From positions 1-30,171 of the forward strand of contig CAMPIM010000033.1 of NCBI GenBank assembly GCA_946886365.1: 30,171 nt of DNA, given 5' to 3'. Below the pieces are notes generated by a model. That model searched no databases. It saw only the letters and a program-made list of their open reading frames with translations, and was not told where the DNA came from. The translations under genes and the position numbers were made by a program. Shown piece by piece: positions 24,145 through 30,171 of this stretch. The DNA is from an uncultured Novosphingobium sp. (lineage in GTDB: Bacteria; Pseudomonadota; Alphaproteobacteria; Sphingomonadales; Sphingomonadaceae). Each line of letters opens with the position of its first letter. The stretch's first letter is position 1.

Positions 24145-24246
24145 AGCATGATCCGATCAGACTGGATCGGATCATGCTCTATTCGTCCTTTGTTTTCCGC
24201 ATTTTCCGAGCCAGCAGATGATGCCATCTGCTTCGAAAATGCTCTA
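24141..24246 (+). repeat. MITE/REP-like element, copy 2, overlapping the RTX stop codon
   Basis: Near-identical to 14305-14410 and in the same orientation. Its ends are 9-bp inverted repeats, CTAGAGCAT at 24141 and ATGCTCTAG at about 24239-24247. The RTX stop codon TAG (24142-24144) is part of the left end. The first hairpin (GAGCATGATCCGATC with GATCGGATCATGCTC) is followed by a T-rich stretch, so the element may also act as the terminator of the RTX operon. Confidence 0.75.
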
Positions 24247-24247
24247 G

Positions 24248-24622
24248 GGACGCAAGATGCGCGTTTAGGTCGGTGTCGGCGCGGCTGAGTTCCTCGACCA
24301 GGACGCCGTTGGCTGGCCGCAGGACCGCCTGGGAACCATAATGACCGATCCATGTTGAGGTCGAAGAACGGGTCTTTGGCGCGGTGTTCACGCACATTCG
24401 CGAACGAACCATGGCCTTCATGGAATGGCGCCTTATGAAACAGTTGACGAACGTCAACGGGTGGGCCAGCATCCCGTCGATTCGCGCCGGGTCGCCGCCA
24501 ACACTTTGCCTGAACTTTGGAAGAAGCGTTCGCTGGAGAAGTGATGGGCCTACCATCTTCCTGGCGGTGGTCGGGCAATTTTTTGGGACGATCGCTCGTC
24601 CGGTCGCAAAGGCGTTAAATGC
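24248..24622. other. 375 bp without a recognisable gene
   Basis: Short frames overlap on both strands (80 codons on plus at 24384-24626, up to 176 on minus) but show no known motif or ribosome site. The sequence could be decayed coding DNA. The last 60 bp or so must carry the translation signals of the MFS gene (AAAGGCG shortly before its ATG). Confidence 0.5.
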
Positions 24623-25897
24623 ATGACTGAAGTTGTGGGCATGGATGGTCAGGGCATCGCGCTGCAGCGACGCAAGCGTGGGATGCTTTTGCGAGCCATG
24701 CTCGCGCAAAATGTCGGGACGGGTTGTGCGTTCGGTGGTCTTGGCGTCAGCGTCCTTGCATTGCAGGACCGGTACGATGCGTCATTGGCGATGGCTGCAA
24801 TGGCGCTGTCGCTTGCCGTCCTGTCGCTGACCGCATTTGGTCCACTCATAGCCGTGGCGATCGGTCGATGGGGCCTTCGTTGGGTCATGTCGGCGGGCGT
24901 CCTTATGTCCATGGTCGGATATACGGCTTTGGCCTATGCGCCGACCATGCCGATCGCGCTGGCGGAATGCGGCCTTCTGATCGGTCCCGGCGCTGCCCTG
25001 TTTTCCGCCCTGCCGCCTGCGGTCCTGGCCAGTGGCTGGTATCCCGAAGCGCGGGGCAAGGTGATGGGCATTGCCTTTCTACCCCTATTCGTGACCGTCC
25101 TGCCGGTCATTGGGGTGAGCATCATCCAAAATTATGGATTGAAGAGCTTCTTCCTGTTGCTCGCCGGCCTGCATCTGCTGTTGCTGCCGCTGACCTTGAC
25201 CGTGATCGATCCTCCGGTCGAAGCGCCGGACGAATCCGGCTGGGCCGAGGGGGTGACATCAGGTCCGACACAGATCGCCATCTTAAGCGGCGCGCTGTTC
25301 TGGCTGATCGCGGTCGGTGACGGCATCCTCAATGGCACGGCCATCACAGGTGGCGCGCATCTTCTGCCCATCGTCGAGGGATATCATGGGTCCTTGCAGA
25401 CGGGAGCAGTGCTGCTCGCCGTTTCAGGCGCGGCCAGCATCGTCGGCTCGCTGGTGGCGGGCTTTGCATGCGACCGGGTTGGTCCGGCCAGGACGCTCGG
25501 CCTCGTCGGCCTGGGCTTTGCTGCCGCCTGGGCGATCATGGGCATGTCGGGAGGGATGGTCGCATTGAATGTCGCGGCGTTCCTGATCGGTTTTTGCGGC
25601 GCGTCCGTCTTCCCTCCGCTCAGCGCGCTGGTTGTTCGGGTATATGGCCTTGATGCCCTGCCAAAGGTCCTGGGTCTGCTGGGCGTCATGACGCTGCCAT
25701 TCTCCTTCTTCATGTCGCCTGCGGCAGGATGGCTGCGTGACTTTGCGGGCAGTTATGCTCCGGTATTTGTCGGCGTGTTTGTACTCTGCGCCTTTGCCGC
25801 CATCATATTCTTCGGAATGAGCAGATATCATGCGCGCAATAGGGAGGTGCAGCTGGATATTCCCGACGCCGGGCTGCCGCCTGCGAAAGCAGCCTGA
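24623..25897 (+). CDS. Major facilitator superfamily (MFS) transporter
   Basis: A 424-aa inner-membrane transporter with about 12 hydrophobic helices in two halves, separated by a hydrophilic stretch near residues 195-215 (VIDPPVEAPDESGWAEG). The loop between helices 2 and 3 has the shortened motif AIGRWGLRWVMSAG; the equivalent loop in the second half is GFACDRVGPARTLGLVGLG. The layout resembles MFS carriers found next to aromatic or organic-acid catabolic genes. The start at ATG 24623 leaves a short hydrophilic N terminus; ATG 24641 is an alternative. The next plus-strand gene, a flavin monooxygenase, starts 186 bp later. Import of that pathway's substrate is a reasonable inference; efflux cannot be excluded. 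Confidence 0.85.
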   Translation: MTEVVGMDGQGIALQRRKRGMLLRAMLAQNVGTGCAFGGLGVSVLALQDRYDASLAMAAMALSLAVLSLTAFGPLIAVAIGRWGLRWVMSAGVLMSMVGYTALAYAPTMPIALAECGLLIGPGAALFSALPPAVLASGWYPEARGKVMGIAFLPLFVTVLPVIGVSIIQNYGLKSFFLLLAGLHLLLLPLTLTVIDPPVEAPDESGWAEGVTSGPTQIAILSGALFWLIAVGDGILNGTAITGGAHLLPIVEGYHGSLQTGAVLLAVSGAASIVGSLVAGFACDRVGPARTLGLVGLGFAAAWAIMGMSGGMVALNVAAFLIGFCGASVFPPLSALVVRVYGLDALPKVLGLLGVMTLPFSFFMSPAAGWLRDFAGSYAPVFVGVFVLCAFAAIIFFGMSRYHARNREVQLDIPDAGLPPAKAA

Positions 25898-25940
25898 AAA
25901 AAGGCGTTCCGCAAGGGCGGATAAATTCACTCGCCGTTTG

Positions 25941-25971
25941 GTTGAACAACGTCAACTATTGATAATGTTCA
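25941..25971. promoter_or_regulatory. Overlapping inverted repeats upstream of the flavin monooxygenase gene
   Basis: Two overlapping dyads lie 113-143 bp before the monooxygenase ATG: GTTGA-N6-TCAAC (25941-25956) and TGAACA-N17-TGTTCA (25943-25971). Either could be an operator for a local regulator. No regulator gene lies next to it in this window. Short dyads like these also occur by chance. Confidence 0.25.
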
Positions 25972-26083
25972 GCGAGCGTCGGGGCCGTTGAAGCGGGTCC
26001 GGCGGCATGTTTGCTTTCCCCATGTGCTGCGGACGCATAGGGGGAAACAGGCGTGGAAATACTGGTGAGAAAGGTTTCCGTCG

Positions 26084-27388
26084 ATGGCCCACACGAAATT
26101 CCACCTTGGCTATTTCACGAAGTTCGGCGCGACGTCTTGGCCGGGCGATGGCAAGGAGCTTGGATCGCAATGGGCGGATGGTTCCTACCATAAGGAACTG
26201 GCCAAGATGCTGGAGGCGGCGAAGTTCGACTTCATCTTCTTCGAAGACACGGTGATCGTTGGCGATCGCTACGGCGGTTCGATGGAGCTGGACCTTAAGA
26301 ATGCGACGCTGTCGCCCAAGCTCGATCCCCTGCCGCTGCTCCCGGTGATGGCGCAGGAAACATCGCATATCGGCTTGATCGCGACGGCTTCGACGACCTT
26401 CTACCCACCCTATCTGCTTGCAAGGCTGCTCTCCACCATCGACTCCCTGACGAAGGGGCGCGCGGGATGGAACATGGTGACGTCGAGCGAGAAGAACGCG
26501 GCGCTGAACTTCGGCATGGAAAAGCTGCTGCCCCCCAGCGAGCGCTATGACGTCGCCGATGAGTTCGTCGAACTGTGCAAGAAGCTGTGGGATAGCTGGG
26601 AAGAAGGCGCGCTGGTCGCGAACACCGAGACAGGCGTCTATGTCGATCACACCAAGGTCCATACCGTCAATTTTGAGGGCAAGCATTTCCGTTCGCGCGG
26701 GCCGCTGAACACGTTGCGGTCGCCGCAGGGCTATCCGGTTCTGGCGCAAGCGGGTGCATCCGAGCGGGGCCGTGATTTCTCATCGAAGAACGCCGAAGTC
26801 GTGCTGGGCATGATGACCGGTGGCGTGAAGGGCATGAAGGCCTATCGCGAGGACATCCGCAACCGCGCCGAAAAACAGGGCCGCGATCCTGATAGCATCA
26901 AGGTGTTCTTCCTGACGCCGGTCAACATCCTGCCCGACGGCGGAGAGCCGCCCGAAATGACCGAAGCCGAAAAGCAGGCGGCGTTCGAGCATAATATCGT
27001 GATGGCTTCATCCTCGCTCGACATCGACTTTTCGCTCTACGATGTGGATGCGCCCGTGCCGCAGGATATTGTGGCAGGCGGCCACACCAGTGCGCTGGAA
27101 CATATGAAGAAGGCCGGGCGGGAAGAGGGCAAATCCCTTCGCGACCTGTTTTCCTCAGGGAAAGGGGGCAGCGGCTCCCGATTCAGGGGCACGGCGCAAG
27201 AGGTCGCGGATCAGCTGATGGCGGTCATGGACGAAGTGGGTGGGGACGGCATATTGATCGAAGGGTCCGGCTATAACCGCCAGCTGCCCGATCTGGTCAA
27301 TGGGGTCATTCCTGCGCTTCAGAAGGCGGGCGCGGTGCGCACTGAGTATGAAGGCACCACGCTGCGCGAAATCCTGCGCGAATTTTGA
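26084..27388 (+). CDS. Flavin-dependent monooxygenase, NtaA/SnaA/DszA family (LLM class)
   Basis: A 434-aa luciferase-like oxygenase. Family members use reduced FMN from a separate reductase to oxygenate substrates such as nitrilotriacetate, dibenzothiophene sulfone or other small molecules. Visible landmarks are the N-terminal barrel strand FHLGYFTKFGATSWPG, AAKFDFIFFEDTVIVGDRYG, LPVMAQETSHIGLIATASTT, GRAGWNMVTSSEKNAALNFG (a hallmark of this subfamily), PVLAQAGASERGRDFSS and the late IEGSGYNRQLPDLVNGVIPA. The ATG at 26084 is preceded by GAAAGG. No flavin reductase gene is in the window, so a partner must be encoded elsewhere. Its neighbours are an MFS carrier upstream and, convergent, a haemoglobin and P450. 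The substrate cannot be assigned. Confidence 0.88.
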   Translation: MAHTKFHLGYFTKFGATSWPGDGKELGSQWADGSYHKELAKMLEAAKFDFIFFEDTVIVGDRYGGSMELDLKNATLSPKLDPLPLLPVMAQETSHIGLIATASTTFYPPYLLARLLSTIDSLTKGRAGWNMVTSSEKNAALNFGMEKLLPPSERYDVADEFVELCKKLWDSWEEGALVANTETGVYVDHTKVHTVNFEGKHFRSRGPLNTLRSPQGYPVLAQAGASERGRDFSSKNAEVVLGMMTGGVKGMKAYREDIRNRAEKQGRDPDSIKVFFLTPVNILPDGGEPPEMTEAEKQAAFEHNIVMASSSLDIDFSLYDVDAPVPQDIVAGGHTSALEHMKKAGREEGKSLRDLFSSGKGGSGSRFRGTAQEVADQLMAVMDEVGGDGILIEGSGYNRQLPDLVNGVIPALQKAGAVRTEYEGTTLREILREF

Positions 27389-27448
27389 GGTCTGGTTGTC
27401 GGCATTGGTGGCGGACGGTTGCGTTGCGATCGTCCCTGCTCACCCCGC

Positions 27449-27823
27449 TTAAGCCTTCCTGTCGCGGTAGAATTGAACGCCCAATTGCAAGCTTTCCGCG
27501 ATCCGGTCGGCCTTTTCCCGAAAGGCCGCGGCGACGTCTGGCGCGAGGATGTCGCCGCTCGTCTGTCGCCACAGGGCAAGCCAGCGGCCGAAATTATCGG
27601 CGGTCATGTGCGGTTCGTGCCGGACATGCGCGACCATCGGCTGCCCTTTGTACCGGCCGGTCCCCAACATCACCGATGACCAGAATGCCTTCAGCTTTTC
27701 CAGATGAAGCGGCCAGTCGTCGATCGCCTGATTGAATATCGGCCCAAGGATCGGGTCCGCGCGCACCCGATCGTAAAAGGCGGGGACCAGCCGGTCGATA
27801 TCCTCTTCGCTTATCTTGCTCAT
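27449..27823 (-). CDS. Group III truncated haemoglobin
   Basis: A 124-aa haem protein of the 2-on-2 globin fold, group III (P). Evidence is FYDRVRADPILGPIFNQAI, DDWPLHLEKLKAFWSSVMLG and TGRYKGQPMVAHVRHEPHM followed by FGRWLALWRQT, a near-textbook group III pattern. H66, H69 and H72 lie in the proximal-His region. The N terminus MSKISEEDIDRLVPAFYDRV gives the usual length. The gene starts 18 bp after the P450 stop, so the two are probably co-transcribed. A clear ribosome site is not seen, which suggests coupling. Group III globins have proposed roles in oxygen or peroxide chemistry and NO handling, but none is firmly established. The 60-bp interval to the convergent monooxygenase gene holds an imperfect hairpin (27412-27434). 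Confidence 0.88.
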   Translation of the reverse strand: MSKISEEDIDRLVPAFYDRVRADPILGPIFNQAIDDWPLHLEKLKAFWSSVMLGTGRYKGQPMVAHVRHEPHMTADNFGRWLALWRQTSGDILAPDVAAAFREKADRIAESLQLGVQFYRDRKA

Positions 27824-27841
27824 CAGTCAGGCGGCATTCGC

Positions 27842-29026
27842 TCAATCGCAGGAAATGAGAGCATTGCGCAGTTCATAGCCTGTCACTAGCGGATTCCACG
27901 CCAGCGTCGGCGCGCGGTCGAGCTTCAGGCCCGGCACCTGCAACAGGCGTTCCAGGAAGAGGCAGCTTTCCTGAAGCGCGACTTGCGCGCCGGGGCAGCG
28001 ATGTTCTCCATCGCCGAAGGACAGGCCCGCATTGCCATATTTCGCGCTGACTTCCCGGCCCGGCACAAACTCGCAAGGCCGCTCGCCAAAGGCCGTTGTG
28101 TCCGTGTTCGCGGCGCGTACGTCGATGGCGACAGCGGCACCGGGAGGCGCGCCTGCTGCCTCCGCCTCGTCGGCAGGCATGCGGCGGTAGAGATAGCCGA
28201 CGACCGGCTCCAGCCGCAGCAGCTCCTCCAGCAGGGCGATCTTCCCCTTTTCATCCGCGGCGAGGAAGGTGGCCCTCAAATCTTCACGCTCCAGCATATG
28301 CCAGGCGGCCATGACGATGAACTCGCGCGTCGTCGCCATTCCAGCGGCGCCATAGACCAGACATTCGGTCAATATCTCCCGGCCATTATAACCTTCGTCG
28401 ATAAGGTGGGAGATGACATCGTCCCGCCGCTGCTTGCGCCGCGCGCGGATCGCTGGCGCGACGTCATGATAATAGAAGGACAGCACCCGATATTGGGATT
28501 GCACGAACTTGACCAATGACGCCAACTTGCCCGGATGGGGTCGGAAATCGCCGGTAAAGAACACGTCCAGCCGCCTTGCCAGCCCCTTGGGATCGCTGTC
28601 GGTCAGGCCGACGATATGGCTGGCGACGGCGACGGCAAGCTCAAGGCTGAGCTGGTCGAGGAAGGCGGTCTTGTCCTTCGCGAACCGGGAAACCAGCATG
28701 TCGCTGAGTTCTACCATCAACTCGCGATAGTGGGTGGTGACGATGCGGGGCGTGAAGAAACGGGCGGTGGCGCTGCGCTGAACGCGATGCGTTTCGCCTT
28801 CGAGGAACAGGATAGGCTGGCGCGTCGCACTGCCGATCCTGCCGACCTGTTCGGCGAGGAAGCCGGCCTGGCGTACATTCTGATTGCGAAGGATGGCACG
28901 CGCTTCGGCGAAATCGCGGGTGCGCATATCGGGATCGACGGTCCCACCGGCGTCGGCGGCTGCGGCTGACTTGCGGTCATCGCCCTCGCGATGAAAAGGA
29001 CAGGCGGCGGAAAGGCGAGCGTCCAT
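27842..29026 (-). CDS. Cytochrome P450
   Basis: A 394-aa soluble bacterial P450 that would hydroxylate an organic substrate with electrons from a ferredoxin system. The haem loop LSFGDGEHRCPGAQVA carries the ligand C344 within FxxGxHxCxG. The K-helix ExxR is E268-R271 (EELLR). The I-helix reads GAAGMATTREF (226-236). The usual acid before the conserved Thr (A/G-G-x-D/E-T-T) is Ala231 here. ATG 29026 has GAGGG about 9 nt upstream. The N terminus lacks a membrane anchor (MDARLSAACPFHREGD). No ferredoxin or ferredoxin reductase gene is in the window. It is followed after 18 bp by a truncated haemoglobin gene and preceded on the same strand by a BVMO-like flavoprotein 147 bp away. Confidence 0.9.
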   Translation of the reverse strand: MDARLSAACPFHREGDDRKSAAAADAGGTVDPDMRTRDFAEARAILRNQNVRQAGFLAEQVGRIGSATRQPILFLEGETHRVQRSATARFFTPRIVTTHYRELMVELSDMLVSRFAKDKTAFLDQLSLELAVAVASHIVGLTDSDPKGLARRLDVFFTGDFRPHPGKLASLVKFVQSQYRVLSFYYHDVAPAIRARRKQRRDDVISHLIDEGYNGREILTECLVYGAAGMATTREFIVMAAWHMLEREDLRATFLAADEKGKIALLEELLRLEPVVGYLYRRMPADEAEAAGAPPGAAVAIDVRAANTDTTAFGERPCEFVPGREVSAKYGNAGLSFGDGEHRCPGAQVALQESCLFLERLLQVPGLKLDRAPTLAWNPLVTGYELRNALISCD

Positions 29027-29117
29027 CAGCGTCGACCCTCATATGATGCACGACGAGCGCCTAACTTAGGCGCCCCCCGATGCCGGTCAAGGCCCCACCT
29101 GTCCTGATCAATCATTT

Positions 29118-29163
29118 GGGGAGGGGAGGCGCCTGGCCGCGCAGCAGCCCGGCTCCTCCCCCC
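29118..29163 (-). terminator. GC-rich hairpin between the BVMO-like gene and the P450 gene
   Basis: On the minus strand a GGGGGGAGGAG arm pairs with CTCCCCTCCCC about 20 nt later, starting about 10 bp after the BVMO-like gene's stop. The tail is AAATGATT rather than a U-run, so it is at best a weak or partial terminator. If it works, the P450 would need its own promoter in the remaining 90 bp or so. Confidence 0.3.
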
Positions 29164-29173
29164 GTCCTTACGA

Positions 29174-30171
29174 TCAGTCGAACTTATAGTCTTCCAGCAC
29201 GGGCTCTTGCAGCTCGTTCCACATGTCGACGAGCCGGAACGGCCAGGGACCGACGGGGCGGCCCTTGCTGTTCTGATAATAGCTTTTCGACTTGGGATGG
29301 GTCCAGATCATGTGCTTCATCTGATCGTCGATCCGCTTGTTGTGGCGCAGGAAGGCTTCCTCCGTCACTTCGATCGTGCGGGCGCCGGTCGCGATCATGT
29401 GATCGAGGCATTCGATCAGATAATGGACCTGCGATTCGCTGACGATGTTGAGGCCGCCTGCGTGGTTCGGTCCGATATTGGGGCCGGTCGACAGGAAGTA
29501 GTTGGGATAGCCCGGGATGGTCGTGCCCATATAGGCGCGCTCTTCCTCGTCCGCCCAGTCCACCGCCAGATCATGACCATCGCGGCCCTTGATCTCCAGA
29601 TCCTGCACCAGCGACGATGCGTTGAAGCCGGTCGCGCAGATGATCACGTCGAGTTCGTAGAACTTGCCGTCGTTCGTGCGGATGCCGTTCGGCAGGATTT
29701 CGGCGATGCCCGCCGTCTCCAGCGTCGTGTGCGGCTGGACGAGGGCATCGTACCAGCCCGCGTCCATCACGACGCGCTTGGAGAAGATCGGGAAGTCGGG
29801 CGTCAGCTTTTCGATAAGGTCGGGACGGCCTGCCAGTTTATGATGCATGTGCGACAAGGCATATTGGCGCATGCCTTCATTGAGCGCCGACACCGCGATG
29901 CCGTCTTCGGGGTAGGACGGGTCCTTCACCACATTGGGGTAAAGGCCGTCGGCCGCGAACCAGAACACGCGGAAGCGGAACCATTCCTTGTAATAGGGAA
30001 TGTGCCGCAGCGCCCATTTCACCGGGTCTGGGACTTCCGCCTTCACTTCGGGATTGTTGATCATCCAGTGCTTGGTGCGCATGAAGACGACCAGTTCATC
30101 CACTTCCTTGACGATCGTGGACACGATCTGCGCGGAGCTGGCGCCGGTGCCGATGACGGCGACCTTCTTGC
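29174..30171 (-). CDS. FAD-dependent Baeyer-Villiger-type monooxygenase, C-terminal 332 residues (5' end beyond the window)
   Basis: The frame runs off the window end, so the FAD-binding N terminus and the FxGxxxHxxxW fingerprint cannot be seen. The visible part opens with KKVAVIGTGASSAQ, the second Rossmann (NADPH) GxGxxx motif. It continues with VDELVVFMRTKHWMINNPEV, then VIICATGFNASSL (the conserved D-x-I-x-C-A-T-G strand) and NYFLSTGPNIGPNHAGG, then ESQVHYLIECLDHM. These are features of class B flavin monooxygenases, which convert ketones to esters or lactones or oxidise heteroatoms. The first ATG in view (30124) is internal to the Rossmann fold and is not the true start. Same strand as the P450 and haemoglobin genes. 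Confidence 0.85.
   Translation of the reverse strand, partial: KKVAVIGTGASSAQIVSTIVKEVDELVVFMRTKHWMINNPEVKAEVPDPVKWALRHIPYYKEWFRFRVFWFAADGLYPNVVKDPSYPEDGIAVSALNEGMRQYALSHMHHKLAGRPDLIEKLTPDFPIFSKRVVMDAGWYDALVQPHTTLETAGIAEILPNGIRTNDGKFYELDVIICATGFNASSLVQDLEIKGRDGHDLAVDWADEEERAYMGTTIPGYPNYFLSTGPNIGPNHAGGLNIVSESQVHYLIECLDHMIATGARTIEVTEEAFLRHNKRIDDQMKHMIWTHPKSKSYYQNSKGRPVGPWPFRLVDMWNELQEPVLEDYKFD

Noticed and set aside
24179..24709. 176-codon minus-strand frame spanning the MITE end and the MFS start
   Set aside because: It runs through a non-coding repeat and into the MFS gene on the other strand, and has no recognisable domain.

Overview
The window looks like accessory chromosomal or plasmid DNA from a GC-rich alphaproteobacterium, most likely a member of the Sphingomonadaceae (Sphingobium, Sphingomonas or Novosphingobium type). 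That assignment is inferred from protein character (an IS66 transposase paired with a pRiA4b ORF-3 passenger, a LuxR-type regulator beside a large autotransporter, catabolic oxygenases), not from a marker gene. No rRNA, complete tRNA, CRISPR array or replication origin was seen.

Layout. (1) 1-4.7 kb is a graveyard of mobile and broken genes. The right part of an IS66 element ends at 1868 and interrupts a frameshifted tyrosine recombinase. Next come a large serine recombinase lacking its catalytic domain (one frameshift, one nonsense codon) and a broken GH39 glycosidase. (2) 4.7-6.2 kb holds an intact, Tat-exported GH79-like glycosidase. (3) 6.2-7.2 kb has no recognisable gene. (4) 7.2-13.5 kb is a surface module: a 1598-aa autotransporter divergent from a LuxR-family regulator, with a near-identical 16-bp palindrome-containing site on each side of the regulator. 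(5) 13.5-15.1 kb is a second scrap region: a frameshifted cupin gene, a 106-bp MITE-like element, a frameshifted VapB-type antitoxin and an IS3/IS66 mosaic. (6) 15.1-16.9 kb carries two divergent short-chain dehydrogenases. (7) 17.1-24.1 kb is a type I secretion operon (PrtD-like ABC exporter, HlyD-like adaptor) followed by its probable substrate, a 1245-aa RTX protein with four cadherin-like repeats. A second MITE copy supplies the RTX stop codon. (8) 24.6-30.2 kb is a probable catabolic cluster: MFS transporter and NtaA/DszA-type flavin monooxygenase on +, and a BVMO-like flavoprotein (cut by the window end), cytochrome P450 and group III truncated haemoglobin on -.

How the parts may work together (inference). 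The autotransporter and the RTX-cadherin protein are two surface or secreted adhesin candidates using different export routes (type V and type I). The regulator and its repeated palindrome probably control the autotransporter. The 24.6-30.2 kb genes plausibly import and oxidise a hydrophobic or cyclic compound; the substrate cannot be read from sequence. The most interesting leads are the palindrome pair with a short terminated interval after the second copy, the MITE that forms a gene's stop codon, the P450 lacking the I-helix acid next to a truncated haemoglobin, and the RTX-like periodicity inside the autotransporter passenger.
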